From assembly GCA_026004195.1 (NCBI GenBank), contig BPIQ01000002.1, positions 930,585-994,584 of the forward strand: a stretch of 64,000 nucleotides of DNA, written 5' to 3'. Below the pieces are notes generated by a model. The model was not told the DNA's origin and did no database searches. It saw only the letters and a program-made list of their open reading frames with translations. The first letter of the stretch is position 1, and the number at the start of each line of letters is the position of its first letter. The position numbers and the translations under genes are program-made. This DNA comes from Candidatus Binatia bacterium (GTDB taxonomy: Bacteria > Desulfobacterota > Binatia > HRBIN30 > BPIQ01). Below are positions 37,351-47,771 of the stretch, in pieces.

Positions 37351-38232
37351 TCACTGGTTGTAGCGCGGTCCCAGGTCCGCCCAGGACGTAGGATAACGGC
37401 CGCCCCTACGGTCGTACTCGGCGAGCGCGTCCACGTCCTGTTCGGTCTTGAGGAGCGCACCGACGAAAGGAATGTGCTGCTCGAGCGTCTCCGCCGAGAC
37501 CCCGGCCCGGAGAAGAGCGGTGATCCAATCGATGAGCTCGGAAGTCGACGGCTTTTTCCGCAACTCGCTCTGTTCCCGGAGCCAGTAGAACTTGAGCAGA
37601 ACCTGGTCGAGGAGCTTGGCCTCGAGGTGGGGATGGTGGACCGCCACGATCCTCCGCATGAGTTCGGGGTCCGGAAATTCGATGTAGTAGAAAATGCAAC
37701 GCCGCAGAAAGGCGTCGGGAAGCTCCTTTTCGTTGTTCGAGGTGATGATCACGATCGGGCGGTGCCTGGCGACGATCTCCTCTCCCGTCTCGACGATCGT
37801 GAACCGCATCTCGTCGAGCTCGCGCAAAAGGTCGTTCGGGAACTCGAGATCCGCCTTGTCGATCTCGTCGATGAGCAGAACGTGGCGCTCCTCGGCCGCG
37901 AACACGCGCCCGAGCGGGCCGAGCTTGATGTACCTGCGAATGTCCGAGACGTCGCCCGTCCCGAAGCGGCTGTCGTTCAGCCGCTGCACCGTATCGTAGA
38001 CGTAAAGACCGTCCGCTGCCTTCGAGGTCGACTTGATGTGCCAGGAAACGAGCGGAAGCCCGAGACCCTCCGCCACGTGCTGTGCGAGGACGGTCTTTCC
38101 CGTGCCCGGCTCTCCCTTGATCAGTAGCGGCCGCTCGAGAGCGATCGCACAGTTGACGGCGTCCACGAGCGCCGGCGAGGCGATGTACTTCGCCGTCCCG
38201 CGGAACCGGAAAAACGTGTTTTTCCCACTCAT
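37351..38232 (-). CDS. MoxR-family AAA+ ATPase
   Basis: The 293-residue ATPase shows Walker A LLIKGEPGTGKTVLAQ near residue 35, Walker B VLLIDEIDKADLEFPNDLL near 113, sensor IITSNNEKELPDAFLRR and a helical lid ending SWADLGPRYNQ. This is the MoxR subtype paired with VWA proteins. The ATG at 38232 begins the conserved MSGKNTFFRFRG. The upstream frame extends through array 4 only because the repeats lack stops in this frame. The VWA gene follows at 15 bp. Confidence 0.9.
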   Translation of the reverse strand: MSGKNTFFRFRGTAKYIASPALVDAVNCAIALERPLLIKGEPGTGKTVLAQHVAEGLGLPLVSWHIKSTSKAADGLYVYDTVQRLNDSRFGTGDVSDIRRYIKLGPLGRVFAAEERHVLLIDEIDKADLEFPNDLLRELDEMRFTIVETGEEIVARHRPIVIITSNNEKELPDAFLRRCIFYYIEFPDPELMRRIVAVHHPHLEAKLLDQVLLKFYWLREQSELRKKPSTSELIDWITALLRAGVSAETLEQHIPFVGALLKTEQDVDALAEYDRRGGRYPTSWADLGPRYNQ

Positions 38233-38370
38233 GAACGCAGCAACGTACCCGCGGCGCCGCCCTGGCGCAAGGATTGCCTCCTTGCAGTGCGTGGAGGGCA
38301 AGCCGCGCCTCGTGCACCAGGATCCCTCGGCCCCATCGGCAGCGAGAGACGTTGCCAAATACGACCCCGG

Positions 38371-38758
38371 CCGGAGGGACGCGCTCCGTCGCGTCCAGGG
38401 GCGGGGGAATCGCCATGGTCGTTTCGGGTCGAGGATCGGGGTTCGTGGCATCCGCGAACGCGGGCATCCGGAGGGACGCGCTCCGTCGCGTCCGGGGGGC
38501 GGCGGGCCACGCATGAACACGGACCCGACAGAGCGGGTCCCTCCGATCGAACGTGGCCATCCGGAGGGACGCGCTCCGTCGCGTCCGGGGGGGCGGCGGC
38601 CGTACCGATCGGACGTCGGCAACGACCGCCGGTACGTTTCCCGACAATGGCCACGACAGAGCGTGGCCCTCCGACGCGTGCGTCCGTCGCGGACCTCGGG
38701 TCACCGGGGGTTCACGGCAACCGCAAACCCGGCCGGAGGGACGCGCTCCGTCGCGTCC
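38371..38758. repeat. Hairpin-repeat array 4 (mixed types, mainly reverse)
   Basis: Type A hairpins on the minus strand start at 38371, 38468, 38561 and 38733. A type B copy at 38521-38545 and a type C copy at 38649-38673 are on the plus strand, opposite to the A copies. This keeps the same A-versus-B/C opposition as arrays 1 and 2. The first three A copies are 93-97 bp apart. No gene lies in 38233-38767. Confidence 0.92.
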
Positions 38759-38767
38759 AGGGGCGGG

Positions 38768-39487
38768 TCACGACGGGGGGCGAAAGCTCGAGAGATCCTC
38801 GGCGAGCGTCCGACGGAGAACCTCTGCCGTCTTGCCCCGGAACCGCCGCTTCGTCTCCGCGAACGCCTGGGAGGGTAGACCCGCGAGCCTTTTCGCTTCG
38901 CCGAAGGCCTCTTCGACGACCCCGTCTTCCGGCACCAGGCGATCGAGAAAGCCCGCGTCGACGGCCGTTCTCGGGTCGTAGACCTCCGCGAGAAGAGCAG
39001 CGCGCACGAAGTGCCGCCGAGAAAGCCTGTCCCGCGCCAGCTCGACCCCGAAAAGGGGGAGCGCGAGACCGATGGCGACCTCGTTGAGGCCGATCCTGTA
39101 GGCTCCGTCGGCGCCCACGCGAACGTCCGCGGCGAGAAGAAAGAGCGCTCCGAGGGCGAGAGCATGCCCCGTGCAAGCCACGACGACGGGTCTCGGGTGC
39201 AACCAGAGATCGAGAAGACCTTCGGCACCGAGCGTGACGAGCTCCTTTGCTTCTTCGACACCCGAGCCGAGAGACCGGAGGTCGAAGCCCGCCGAGAATC
39301 GGCCCGGACGGCCCGCGAGAAGAACGGCCCCGGCTTCCCCGGAAGCTCTGCGGAGCGCGTCCCGCAACCCCGAAAGCATCTCCCGGTCGAGTGCATTCAC
39401 CTTCCCGTCGTCCATCCGGAGGACGGCCACACCGTCTCGAACCTCGTACGTGAACTTACCCGGCGCTCGCGAACTCTCCTCGGACAT
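38768..39487 (-). CDS. Enoyl-CoA hydratase/isomerase family protein
   Basis: The 239-residue crotonase-fold protein shows MDDGKVNALDREML, GRFSAGFDLRSLG and ACTGHALALGALFLLAADVRVG. The second oxyanion block reads ALALGALFLL instead of the usual glycine triplet, and the catalytic glutamates of true hydratases are not evident. It may therefore be an isomerase, thioesterase-like or degenerate member. The start ATG at 39487 is immediately followed by a short polar N terminus, then the family start. It diverges from the glutathione reductase gene. Confidence 0.85.
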   Translation of the reverse strand: MSEESSRAPGKFTYEVRDGVAVLRMDDGKVNALDREMLSGLRDALRRASGEAGAVLLAGRPGRFSAGFDLRSLGSGVEEAKELVTLGAEGLLDLWLHPRPVVVACTGHALALGALFLLAADVRVGADGAYRIGLNEVAIGLALPLFGVELARDRLSRRHFVRAALLAEVYDPRTAVDAGFLDRLVPEDGVVEEAFGEAKRLAGLPSQAFAETKRRFRGKTAEVLRRTLAEDLSSFRPPS

Positions 39488-39827
39488 CGTCGCCTCCCTT
39501 TCGAGCTCCCTCCGCGGGGGCCGCTCCTCGTTCCGCGCGAATCCGCGCTTTGCGTTGGACTCTTTCTCCGTTTTCCGGCCTCTCCCCCCGGCCTGCGACC
39601 TTCGTCGGCCGGCGCGGCCGCGCTACCCGCCCACGTGCCCTGCCACGGGACGCTGCACCCACGCCGACAGGCCACCCGGCCGAGCCCTACCTTTCTGGCA
39701 AGGGAAACCGCCCGACACAAGGAGTTCCACCGTGGTCCGGATTCTGGTTCTCTATGACGCTGCGGCCCCACTCGGCTTTCGCGCCGGGCGGCGGCCGGAG
39801 TATCCGAGCCGCGTGGAGGACGACGAA
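39488..39827. other. Divergent intergenic region
   Basis: This 340-bp stretch lies between the divergent enoyl-CoA hydratase and glutathione reductase genes. I see no supported gene, repeat or RNA; promoters for both genes are expected. Confidence 0.45.
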
Positions 39828-41189
39828 ATGTCGAAGTTCGATTACGATCTGTTCGTCATCGGGGCTGGCTCGGGGGGAGTGCGCGCCGGTCGAGTGGCGG
39901 CGGAACTGGGCGCGAAGGTCGCCGTCGCGGAGGAGAAAAGGCCGGGCGGCACGTGCGTCAACCTCGGCTGCATCCCGAAGAAACTTCTCTTCTACGGCTC
40001 GAGCTTCCGGGATCACTTCGAGTACGCCCGGAGCTACGGCTGGCACGCCGGCTCCCCGAGCTTTCGCTGGGAGGAACTCGTCCGGAACAAAGACCGGGAA
40101 ATTCGCCGTCTCAACGAGGTCTACCGGGACCTTCTCCGAAGAGCCGGCGTGGACTACGTCGAAGGAAAGGCGGTCCTGGCCGGACCCCACGAGGTTCTCG
40201 TGGGTTCCCGGCGGATCCGAAGCCGCTTCGTCCTCGTCGCGACGGGCAGCCGCCCGTGGCGGCCTTCCGTCCCCGGAATCGAGCACACCGTCACCTCCGA
40301 CGACGTCTTCTCTCTTCCGGCCAGGCCGGACACGGTGCTCGTCGTGGGTGGGGGTTACATCGCGGTCGAGTTCGCGGGCATCTTCCACGGATGCGGGGCT
40401 CGCGTGATTCTCGTCCACCGGCGCCCTCTTTTTCTCCGAGGATTCGACATCGACGTGCGGCGAACGGTCGCGACGGCGATGGAAAGGAAGGGGATCGAGC
40501 TTCGCTTCGAGACCGAAGTGCGGCGATTCGACCGCGAAGGGGAAAAAGTGCGCGCAGAGCTTTCGGACGGCACGCAGGTTCTCGCGGACCTTGTTCTCTG
40601 CGCGACCGGAAGGGTCCCGGCGACGGCGGGGCTCGGCCTCGAGCGGGTCGGTGTCGAGCTCGACGGCGCCGGTGCCGTCGTCGTCGACGAGTACTCTCGC
40701 TCGTCGGTGCCGAGCATTTACGCCGTGGGAGACTGCACGAACCGCCTCAACTTGACCCCGGTGGCCATCGCAGAAGGGGACGCGGTGGCTCGCACCCTTT
40801 TCGGCCCCCGACCCGTGAGGCCCGACCATGCCAACGTCCCGACCGCCGTGTTCGGAAATCCGCCGCTCGCCTGCGTCGGTCTCACCGAGGAAGAAGCGAG
40901 AAAGAGAGTGGGGAAGGTCGACGTCTACCGGAGCACGTTCCGGCCGCTCAAGCACACGCTCACCGGAAAGGACGAGCTCGCGCTCGTCAAGCTCGTCGTC
41001 GACCCGGTCACGGACCGGGTCCTCGGCTGCCACATGGTGGGCGAAGAAGCCCCGGAAATCCTCCAGGGATTCGCCGTGGCGCTCCGGTGCGGCGCCACCA
41101 AAGCCGACTTCGACGAGACGATCGGCATCCACCCGACCGCAGCCGAAGAATTCGTCACGCTGCGAGCTCCGGTCGCGCCGGCTCAGTAA
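39828..41189 (+). CDS. gor: Glutathione-disulfide reductase
   Basis: The 453-residue flavoprotein has the FAD-binding GAGSGGVRAGR near residue 12, the redox disulfide GGTCVNLGCIPKK near residue 40, the NADPH-binding VVGGGYIAVEFAG near residue 172, AVGDCTNR for the second FAD contact, and the catalytic IHPTAAEE at the C terminus. All key residues of the family are present. It regenerates glutathione with NADPH, fitting the GST gene at 25.2 kb. The ATG at 39828 is supported by GAGGACGA upstream and the homology start; the frame extends further 5' without homology. Confidence 0.93.
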   Translation: MSKFDYDLFVIGAGSGGVRAGRVAAELGAKVAVAEEKRPGGTCVNLGCIPKKLLFYGSSFRDHFEYARSYGWHAGSPSFRWEELVRNKDREIRRLNEVYRDLLRRAGVDYVEGKAVLAGPHEVLVGSRRIRSRFVLVATGSRPWRPSVPGIEHTVTSDDVFSLPARPDTVLVVGGGYIAVEFAGIFHGCGARVILVHRRPLFLRGFDIDVRRTVATAMERKGIELRFETEVRRFDREGEKVRAELSDGTQVLADLVLCATGRVPATAGLGLERVGVELDGAGAVVVDEYSRSSVPSIYAVGDCTNRLNLTPVAIAEGDAVARTLFGPRPVRPDHANVPTAVFGNPPLACVGLTEEEARKRVGKVDVYRSTFRPLKHTLTGKDELALVKLVVDPVTDRVLGCHMVGEEAPEILQGFAVALRCGATKADFDETIGIHPTAAEEFVTLRAPVAPAQ

Positions 41190-41950
41190 CGGTCCGGGCG
41201 GAGTTGCGCGTCCATCCCGCCGTCGACGAAGTAGACGGCTCCGTGAATCCACGAGGCGTCGTCCCCGAGGAGGAAGTCGACGAGTGCGGCGACTTCTTCC
41301 GGGCGCCCATGCCGTGCGATGGGAGCCACGAACCCCCGGATCGCTTCCCCCGTCTCGGGATCGGCGAGCCCTGCCTCGAGCATCGGCGTGTCGGTGGGAC
41401 CCGGCGCCACGGCGTTGAGGCGCACGCCGGCCCTACCCCACTCGAGGGCCCGGCGACGGACGGCCTTCCCCACCGCGTTCTTCGACCCGACGTACGCGAG
41501 CACCGAGTCGCCCGCCTCGTCCACGAGAGCGAGTGCCCGCGGCTCGTCGTGCTCGAGGAGTGCGAGCACGTACGGATGATCGTCCACGGGGAGTACGTGC
41601 GCCGAGTTCGACCCGATCACGACTGCCGCGGGTTTCTCCCCGCGCCGTAGCAGCGGAAAGAGCCCGTCGAGGAGATCCACCGCACCGAAGTAGTTGACGG
41701 CGGCGATTCGGGACGGTGGCTTCACGTGCGGGCCGAGTCCCGCGCAGAGGACGAGCCGGTCGAGGCCGTCCGGAAAGAACTCTCGAACTCGCGCCACGGC
41801 CCGGACGCGCTCTCCGGGAACGGCCAGGTCGGCGAGAATCTCCGCATCCCGGAGATCCAGGCCCACGACACGGTTCCCGGCTCCTTCGAGTCGTTTTCGA
41901 ATCGCCGCGCCCATTCCCGAGGCCGAACCCGTGACGACGACGCGTGCCAT
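41183..41950 (-). CDS. Short-chain dehydrogenase/reductase, 3-alpha-HSD type
   Basis: The 255-residue SDR has the cofactor motif VTGSASGMGAAI near residue 6, GLDLRDAEI, LVLCAGLGP and the catalytic YVGSKNAVGKAVRR near residue 153 (Tyr-x3-Lys). The late serine is in VIGSNSAHVLP. The short N-terminal half and the TGSASGMG loop resemble 3-alpha-hydroxysteroid dehydrogenase/carbonyl reductases. The gene follows the transporter fusion by 10 bp and overlaps the convergent glutathione reductase by 7 bp, so it may be cotranscribed with the transporter. Confidence 0.88.
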   Translation of the reverse strand: MARVVVTGSASGMGAAIRKRLEGAGNRVVGLDLRDAEILADLAVPGERVRAVARVREFFPDGLDRLVLCAGLGPHVKPPSRIAAVNYFGAVDLLDGLFPLLRRGEKPAAVVIGSNSAHVLPVDDHPYVLALLEHDEPRALALVDEAGDSVLAYVGSKNAVGKAVRRRALEWGRAGVRLNAVAPGPTDTPMLEAGLADPETGEAIRGFVAPIARHGRPEEVAALVDFLLGDDASWIHGAVYFVDGGMDAQLRPDRY

Positions 41951-41960
41951 GGACCGGTCG

Positions 41961-44747
41961 TTAGCCGTGAAGGCCCCGCGAATTCAAGGACGGGCCACTT
42001 CCGGCCCCGAGTCCCTCGAGGAACGCGGCGGAAAGAAGGCTCCGGGTGTACTCGTGCCGAGGGCGCGAGAAAACCTCGGACGCGGGACCGTACTCGACGG
42101 CCCGCCCCTGCCAGAGGACGAGGAGCGAGTGGCTCACGGCGCGAACCACGCGGAGGTCGTGGCTGATGAAAAGATAGGAGACCCCCCTTTTCTCCTGCAG
42201 TTTCCTCAAGAGCTCGAGGATCTGGGCTTGCACCGAGACATCGAGGGCCGAGGTGGGCTCGTCGAGCACGACGAGGCGCGGCGAGAGAATCATGGCTCGG
42301 GCGATGGCGATGCGCTGCCGCTGTCCCCCCGAGAACTCGTGCGGGTAGCGATGACGCGTGTCCGGGTCGAGCCCCACCTCTTCGAGAGCGGCCACGACCA
42401 GGCTTTCCCGTTCTTCGGGACTCCGGCCGATTCCGTGGGCGAGAAGCCCTTCTTCGAGGATCTGGGCCACGGAAAGTCGCGGGCTCAACGACCCGTAAGG
42501 GTCCTGGAAGACGATCTGCATCTCCCGCCGCAAGGGCCGGATCGCCCTACCCCGCAGGGACTGGATGTCTCGACCGCAGAACTCGACGGCCCCCCGACTC
42601 GACACGAGCCGCAGAACCGCGAGCCCGAGCGTCGTCTTGCCGGAGCCGCTCTCGCCCACGACCCCGAGCGTCTCCCCCTCGCGGACCGTGAGAGAGATTC
42701 CGTCGACGGCCCGGACGTGGTCGACCACTCGTCTCAGGATGCCCTTCCGCACGGGATACCACACGCGAAGGTCCCGGCACGAAAGCACGGGACGGGAAGC
42801 GGGGAAGAGCGGCCCGGGCTCTCCCTTCGGCTCCGATGCGAGAAGCCGCCGGGTGTAGGGATGGCGAGGGTTGCGGAACACCTCCTCGACCTCGCCGCTC
42901 TCGACGACCACCCCCTTCTCGAGCACGAAAACCCGGCTTGCCATGTGGCGGACGATCGAAAGGTCGTGCGTGATGAAAAGAACGGCCATGCCGAAGCGCC
43001 GCTGCAGGTCCAGAAGCAGGCGCAAGAGCTGCGCTTGCGTCGTCACGTCGACGGCCGTGGTCGGCTCGTCGGCCACGAGCAAGTCGGGCTCGTTCGCGAG
43101 CGCCATCGCGATCATGACGCGCTGCCGCTGTCCTCCGGAAAGCTCGTGCGGGTAAGCACGAAGGCGCCGCTCCGCGTCTTCGATGCCCACGAGCTCCAGA
43201 AGCTCCTTCACCCGTTCCCTGGCCTCCGCACGAGAGAGGCCCTTGTGGACGCGCAACACCTCGCCGACCTGCTTCTCGATCGTGTGGAGCGGGTTGAGCG
43301 AGGTCATGGGTTCCTGGAAGACCATCGAAATGCGGTTGCCCCGAATGCGTCGGATCTCCTCCTCGTCGACGCGGAGGAGATCCTTCCCGCCGAACAGCAC
43401 GGAGCCGCTCGGATGCCGTGCGTAGGGGTACGGAAGAAGACGGAGGATCGAAAGCGCGGTGACCGACTTCCCGGACCCGCTCTCCCCGACGAGCGCCACG
43501 GTCTCGCCTTTTCCGACGGAAAACGACACGTCGCGAACCGCATCCACCGCGCCCGGACCTTCCCCGAAGCGAACTGCCAGGCGGTCGACGACGAGCAGCG
43601 TCCTTTCGTCCGCGGCCGCAGGGGCGGTACCTCCCCGGCCGTCCGTGGAGAAGAGGAGGGGCTCCGCGTCGTTCGCCACCGCGTCCGTTGCGACTACCGG
43701 GTTCTTCCTCGGGTCGAGGGCGTCCCGGACGGCCTCTCCGATGAAAACGAGGAGAGTGAGCGTGACGGCGATGGAAAAAAAGCCCGCGAGCCCGAGCCAG
43801 GGAGCGTGAAGGTTGTCCTTTCCCTGCTTGAGCAGCTCGCCGAGCGACGGCGAGCCGGGCGGCATACCGAAACCCAGAAAATCGAGAGCCGTGAGCTGCA
43901 CGATCGCACCGCTCGTGAGAAAGGGCAGGAACGTGAGAGTGGCCACGAGCGCGTTCGGCAGGACGTGCCTCCGGATGATCCTGCGGTCCGTGACACCGAG
44001 CGCTCGCGCGGCCCGCACGAAGTCGAAGTTTCTGGCTCGCAGGAACTCCGCACGCACCACCCCCACGAGCGCCATCCAGCTGAAGAGAAGAAGAAGGCCG
44101 AGCAGCCACCAGAAGCTCGGTGTCACGACGCTCGAGAGAATGATGAGCAGGTAGAGTCGCGGCATGCCGGACCAGATTTCGAGAAACCGCTGGAAGAGAA
44201 GGTCCACCCAGCCGCCGAAGTAGCCCTGGACGGCCCCGGCTGCGATGCCGACGACGGAGCTCGCCAGCGTGAGCAAGAGCGCGAACACGATCGAGAGGCG
44301 AAAGCCGTAGAGGAGACGGGCGAGAACGTCCCGTGCCTGGTCGTCGGTCCCGAGCCAGTTCTCGCGCGAAGGCGGCGACGGCGCGGGCACGGGCAGGTCG
44401 TAGAGCACGGTGTCGTAGCTGTAGGGGATGGGAGGCCAGAGTGCCCAGCCTTCCCGTTCGATCGCCTCGCGGACGAAAGGATCCCGGTAGTCCGCTTCCG
44501 TCTCGAGAAAGCCACCGAACTCCGTCTCCGGGTACTCGAACAGGACCGGGAAGTACCAGCGCCCCCGGTAGGACACGAAGAGCGGCTTGTCGTTCGCGAG
44601 AAACTCCGCGAAGCAAGACACGGAAAACAGAGCGAGAAAGACCCACGTCGAGACGTATCCCCGCCGGTTCGCGCGGAAGTTCGCCCAGCGGCGGGCCGCG
44701 ACCGGACTCGCGCGGATTCCGAACAGCCCCCTCCACCCGGAGCGCAC
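41961..44747 (-). CDS. Fused YejE-type permease and tandem YejF-type ATPase of oligopeptide ABC transporter
   Basis: The 928-residue protein fuses three parts usually encoded by two genes. Residues 1-350 are a YejE/OppC-type permease with an N-terminal helix, a periplasmic segment and the coupling motif [20 protein letters not shown]. Residues 385-640 and 660-915 are ATPase domains. The first has [16 protein letters not shown] and [12 protein letters not shown]; the second has [16 protein letters not shown] and [13 protein letters not shown] saw no stop or frame change at the junction (near residue 355-385). It imports peptides or related compounds with YejA/B, 3 bp and further upstream. Confidence 0.9.
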   Translation of the reverse strand: MRSGWRGLFGIRASPVAARRWANFRANRRGYVSTWVFLALFSVSCFAEFLANDKPLFVSYRGRWYFPVLFEYPETEFGGFLETEADYRDPFVREAIEREGWALWPPIPYSYDTVLYDLPVPAPSPPSRENWLGTDDQARDVLARLLYGFRLSIVFALLLTLASSVVGIAAGAVQGYFGGWVDLLFQRFLEIWSGMPRLYLLIILSSVVTPSFWWLLGLLLLFSWMALVGVVRAEFLRARNFDFVRAARALGVTDRRIIRRHVLPNALVATLTFLPFLTSGAIVQLTALDFLGFGMPPGSPSLGELLKQGKDNLHAPWLGLAGFFSIAVTLTLLVFIGEAVRDALDPRKNPVVATDAVANDAEPLLFSTDGRGGTAPAAADERTLLVVDRLAVRFGEGPGAVDAVRDVSFSVGKGETVALVGESGSGKSVTALSILRLLPYPYARHPSGSVLFGGKDLLRVDEEEIRRIRGNRISMVFQEPMTSLNPLHTIEKQVGEVLRVHKGLSRAEARERVKELLELVGIEDAERRLRAYPHELSGGQRQRVMIAMALANEPDLLVADEPTTAVDVTTQAQLLRLLLDLQRRFGMAVLFITHDLSIVRHMASRVFVLEKGVVVESGEVEEVFRNPRHPYTRRLLASEPKGEPGPLFPASRPVLSCRDLRVWYPVRKGILRRVVDHVRAVDGISLTVREGETLGVVGESGSGKTTLGLAVLRLVSSRGAVEFCGRDIQSLRGRAIRPLRREMQIVFQDPYGSLSPRLSVAQILEEGLLAHGIGRSPEERESLVVAALEEVGLDPDTRHRYPHEFSGGQRQRIAIARAMILSPRLVVLDEPTSALDVSVQAQILELLRKLQEKRGVSYLFISHDLRVVRAVSHSLLVLWQGRAVEYGPASEVFSRPRHEYTRSLLSAAFLEGLGAGSGPSLNSRGLHG

Positions 44748-44750
44748 GTC

Positions 44751-45848
44751 TCAGAACTCTCGGCGCTCGAAGTCGATCCGAGGATCGACGAGCACGTAGG
44801 TCAAGTCCTCGACGATCTTCACGAGAAGGCCGAGCAACGTGAAAAAGTAGAGGGTCCCGAACATGACGGGGTAGTCCCGGTGAACGGCCGCTTCGAAACC
44901 CAGAAGGCCGAGCCCGTCGAGCGAGAAGATCACCTCCGTCAGCAGCGCCCCGGTGAACAGCACGTCGACGAAGGCCGCGGGGAAGCCCGAAATCACGATC
45001 AGCATGGCGTTCCGGAAGACGTGCCCGTAGAGCACCCGGCGCTCGGTGAGACCCTTGGCCCGAGCGGTGAGGACGTACTGCTGGTGGATCTGGTCGAGAA
45101 AGGAGTTCTTCGTGAGCATCGTGAGCCCGGCGAACCCCCCGATCACGAGCGAAAGCACCGGCAGCGTGATGTGCCAGAGGTAGTCGAGGATTTTCTCGAC
45201 CGTGCCGAGCTCGTGCCAGTTGTCCGAAACCAGTCCGCCGAGAGGAAACCAGGCGAAGTACCGGCCGCCGGCGAAGAGCACGACGAGGAGGATGGCGAAA
45301 AGGAAGCCCGGGATGGCGTTCCCCACGACGACGACCGCGGACGTCCAGGTGTCGAAGCGCGAGCCGTCGCGGACCGCCTTCGCGATCCCGAGCGGGATGG
45401 ACACGAGGTAGACGAGAAGGGTCGTCCAGAGGCCGAGCGAGACGGAAACGGGCATTTTTTCCAGCACGATGTCGACGACGGGGCGGTCGCGGAAATAGCT
45501 CCTTCCGAAGTCGAACCGGAGGAACCGGCCCATCATGAGCAAGAAGCGCTCGTGAGCCGGTTTGTCGAAGCCGAACTCCTTTTCGATCTTGCGGACGAAC
45601 TCCGGGTCGAGCCCCCGGGCTCCGGGATACCGGCTCTCGATCTTCGGCGAAGGCGGCGCCGCCGCTTCTCGCTGGGAGGGGCCTCCCGCGATCCTCGCCG
45701 TCGCCTCGACGGCCGTTCCCTGGAGCCGCGCGATCATCTGCTCGACGGGGCCCCCGGGGGCCGCGTTGATCACGACGAAGTTCAGCACCATGATCCCGAA
45801 AAGCGTCGGGAAAACCAGGAGGAGGCGGCGGAGCAGGTACGCGCCCAT
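44751..45848 (-). CDS. yejB: YejB-type ABC transporter permease
   Basis: The 365-residue inner-membrane permease begins with the typical [19 protein letters not shown] helix and [11 protein letters not shown]. The YejB-type loop [16 protein letters not shown] follows, then a five-helix core with the coupling [18 protein letters not shown] and TDVRVDPRIDF-like end. An extended loop of about 60 residues after the first helix is normal for YejB. It sits 6 bp after the binding-protein gene and 3 bp before the permease/ATPase fusion. Confidence 0.92.
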   Translation of the reverse strand: MGAYLLRRLLLVFPTLFGIMVLNFVVINAAPGGPVEQMIARLQGTAVEATARIAGGPSQREAAAPPSPKIESRYPGARGLDPEFVRKIEKEFGFDKPAHERFLLMMGRFLRFDFGRSYFRDRPVVDIVLEKMPVSVSLGLWTTLLVYLVSIPLGIAKAVRDGSRFDTWTSAVVVVGNAIPGFLFAILLVVLFAGGRYFAWFPLGGLVSDNWHELGTVEKILDYLWHITLPVLSLVIGGFAGLTMLTKNSFLDQIHQQYVLTARAKGLTERRVLYGHVFRNAMLIVISGFPAAFVDVLFTGALLTEVIFSLDGLGLLGFEAAVHRDYPVMFGTLYFFTLLGLLVKIVEDLTYVLVDPRIDFERREF

Positions 45849-45854
45849 GGCTTC

Positions 45855-47690
45855 TCAACGGCGCAGGTGCGGAGCTACCTTTTTCTCCTTCTCGGGATCG
45901 ACCCACCAGGTGTCGATCTGAACGCCCTGGACGGGCACCACGGAGGGCCGTCCGAATTTGTCCCAGTAGGCGACCCGGTCGTAGGGGATGTGCCAGTGCG
46001 GGATCACCCAGTGGCCCCACTGAAGAACACGGTCGAGGGCCCGCACGCGCGTGACGAGGCTCCTCCGGTCGGGAGCGGCGATCAAAAGCTCGACGAGCTC
46101 GTCGACGACCGGATCCTCGAGACCGATCAGGTTCTGGCCACCCTTGCGCCGGGCGAACTCCGACGTCCAGTAGTTCCTCTGCTCGTTTCCGGGCGAAAGG
46201 GACTGCGGCCAGTTCCAGACGACCACGTCGAAGTCGAATCCGTCGATCCGCCTCCGGTACTGCGCGCTGTCCACGGTGCGCACGGTGGCTTCGATGCCGA
46301 GCCGGGAGAGGTTCCGGACGAACGGAAGAACCACGCGCTCGAAAAGAGGCTGGACGAGCAGAATCTCGAAGGCGAAAACGCGCCCCGACTCGGAGTGCAC
46401 GAGCTTCCTCGAACCCGAATCGAGCCGCCACCCCGCCGCCTCGAGAAGCTCCTTGGCGCGGCGTAGCTGCGGCCGGATGTTCCCGCTGCCGTCCGTGCGC
46501 GGCGGCTCGTACGCTTTCGTGAACACTTCGTCCGGAACCTTTCCCCGGTACCGTTCCAGGATCGCCAGTTCCTCGGGGCTCGGCAACCCGCGCGCCGCGA
46601 GCTCGGAGTTGTCGAAGTAGCTCCTCGTGCGCGTGTACTGGCCGTGGAAAAGCGTCCGGTTCGTCCACTCGAAGTCGAAAAGGAGCCCGAGCGCCTCGCG
46701 CACGCGCCGATCGCGAAAGAGAGCCCGGCGCGTGTTGAAAACGAACCCCTGCATCCCCGCCGGCCTTCCGTGGGGGATTTCTTCCTTCTTGACGAAACCC
46801 TCGCGGAGCGCCGGGAAGTCGTAGCCGGTCGCCCAGTCCTTCGCCGACGCTTCGAAGCGGATGTCGTAGGCGCCGCCTTTGAACGCCTCGAGCGCCACGG
46901 TGTCGTCCCGGTAGTAGTCGATGCGGATGCGGTCGAAGTTCCGCCGCCCCACGTTCACCGGTAGGTCCCGGCCCCAGTAGTCCTCGACGCGACGGTAGAC
47001 GATCCACCTCCCCGTTTCGAAGGATTCGATCCTGTAGGGACCGCTTCCGAGCGGGGGCTCGAGCGTGGGCTTCTCGAAATCCCGGTCCTTCCAGTAGTGC
47101 TTCGGGAGCACGACGAGCTGCCCGAGAATCAGAGGCAGCTCCCGGTTGGTCCCCGGACCGAACACGAACTTCACGCTGCGCGGCCCCAGCTTCTCGACTC
47201 GCTCCACGTCCCGGTAGTAGCCGGCGTAGAAGGGATTCCCCTTCTCCCGCAGTGTGTGGAAGGTCCAGATCACGTCCTCGGCCGTGACGGGTTTTCCGTC
47301 GTGCCACCGTGCCTCGGGTCGAAGCGTGAAGACGACCCACGAGCGATCCTCGGGTACTTCGATCTTCTCGGCGAGAAGCCCGTACTCGCTGAAGGGTTCG
47401 TCCGCGGAGGGTTCCGTGAGGGTGTCGTACAGGAGCCCCAGACCCGAGGCCGGATTTCCCTTGACGATGAAGGGATGGAAACTGTCGAAGGTCCCGACCT
47501 CCGCCTGTCGCAGTTCCCCGCCCTTGCGGGCCCCCGGATCGACGTACTCGAAGTGGCGGAAATCCGGACCGTATTTCAGGTCGCCGTGCATCGCGATCCC
47601 GTGGGTCGGTGCGCCGGACGCGCCCGCCGGGGACGCGAGAGCGAGTGCCAGGACGAAGCAGGGGATGGAGCGGCGGAAGTTGGTCTCCAT
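45855..47690 (-). CDS. yejA: YejA-type extracytoplasmic peptide-binding protein
   Basis: The 611-residue protein has a Sec signal peptide (CFVLALALASPAGASGA) and a family 5 solute-binding domain. It shows HGIAMHGDLKYGPDFRHF, DTLTEPSADEP, ARWHDGKPVTAEDVIWTF, GSGPYRIESFETGRWIVYRR and ASAKDWATGYD. This matches YejA, the receptor for oligopeptides or microcin C-like ligands. I chose ATG 47690 as the start of a clean signal peptide; an ATG at 47711 would add seven residues. It is the first gene of the transporter operon. Confidence 0.9.
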   Translation of the reverse strand: METNFRRSIPCFVLALALASPAGASGAPTHGIAMHGDLKYGPDFRHFEYVDPGARKGGELRQAEVGTFDSFHPFIVKGNPASGLGLLYDTLTEPSADEPFSEYGLLAEKIEVPEDRSWVVFTLRPEARWHDGKPVTAEDVIWTFHTLREKGNPFYAGYYRDVERVEKLGPRSVKFVFGPGTNRELPLILGQLVVLPKHYWKDRDFEKPTLEPPLGSGPYRIESFETGRWIVYRRVEDYWGRDLPVNVGRRNFDRIRIDYYRDDTVALEAFKGGAYDIRFEASAKDWATGYDFPALREGFVKKEEIPHGRPAGMQGFVFNTRRALFRDRRVREALGLLFDFEWTNRTLFHGQYTRTRSYFDNSELAARGLPSPEELAILERYRGKVPDEVFTKAYEPPRTDGSGNIRPQLRRAKELLEAAGWRLDSGSRKLVHSESGRVFAFEILLVQPLFERVVLPFVRNLSRLGIEATVRTVDSAQYRRRIDGFDFDVVVWNWPQSLSPGNEQRNYWTSEFARRKGGQNLIGLEDPVVDELVELLIAAPDRRSLVTRVRALDRVLQWGHWVIPHWHIPYDRVAYWDKFGRPSVVPVQGVQIDTWWVDPEKEKKVAPHLRR

Positions 47691-47771
47691 GAGAGAACCG
47701 GCGGGTCCCATCTTCCACGAAACTTGGACTTTCGCCAGGGGGCGGCTATCCTCTCGAGAGGAGGGACTTCC

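Noticed and set aside
41694-46466. A 1590-codon plus-strand open frame antisense to the ABC transporter genes
   Set aside because: It is a shadow of high-GC coding on the minus strand; its product is E/R/H/P-rich with no domain, while the minus strand encodes a complete Yej transporter.
42547-47718. A 1723-codon minus-strand open frame spanning the transporter operon
   Set aside because: It lies in another frame of the same strand as yejA, yejB and the fused permease/ATPase; its product is arginine/glycine-rich and domain-free.
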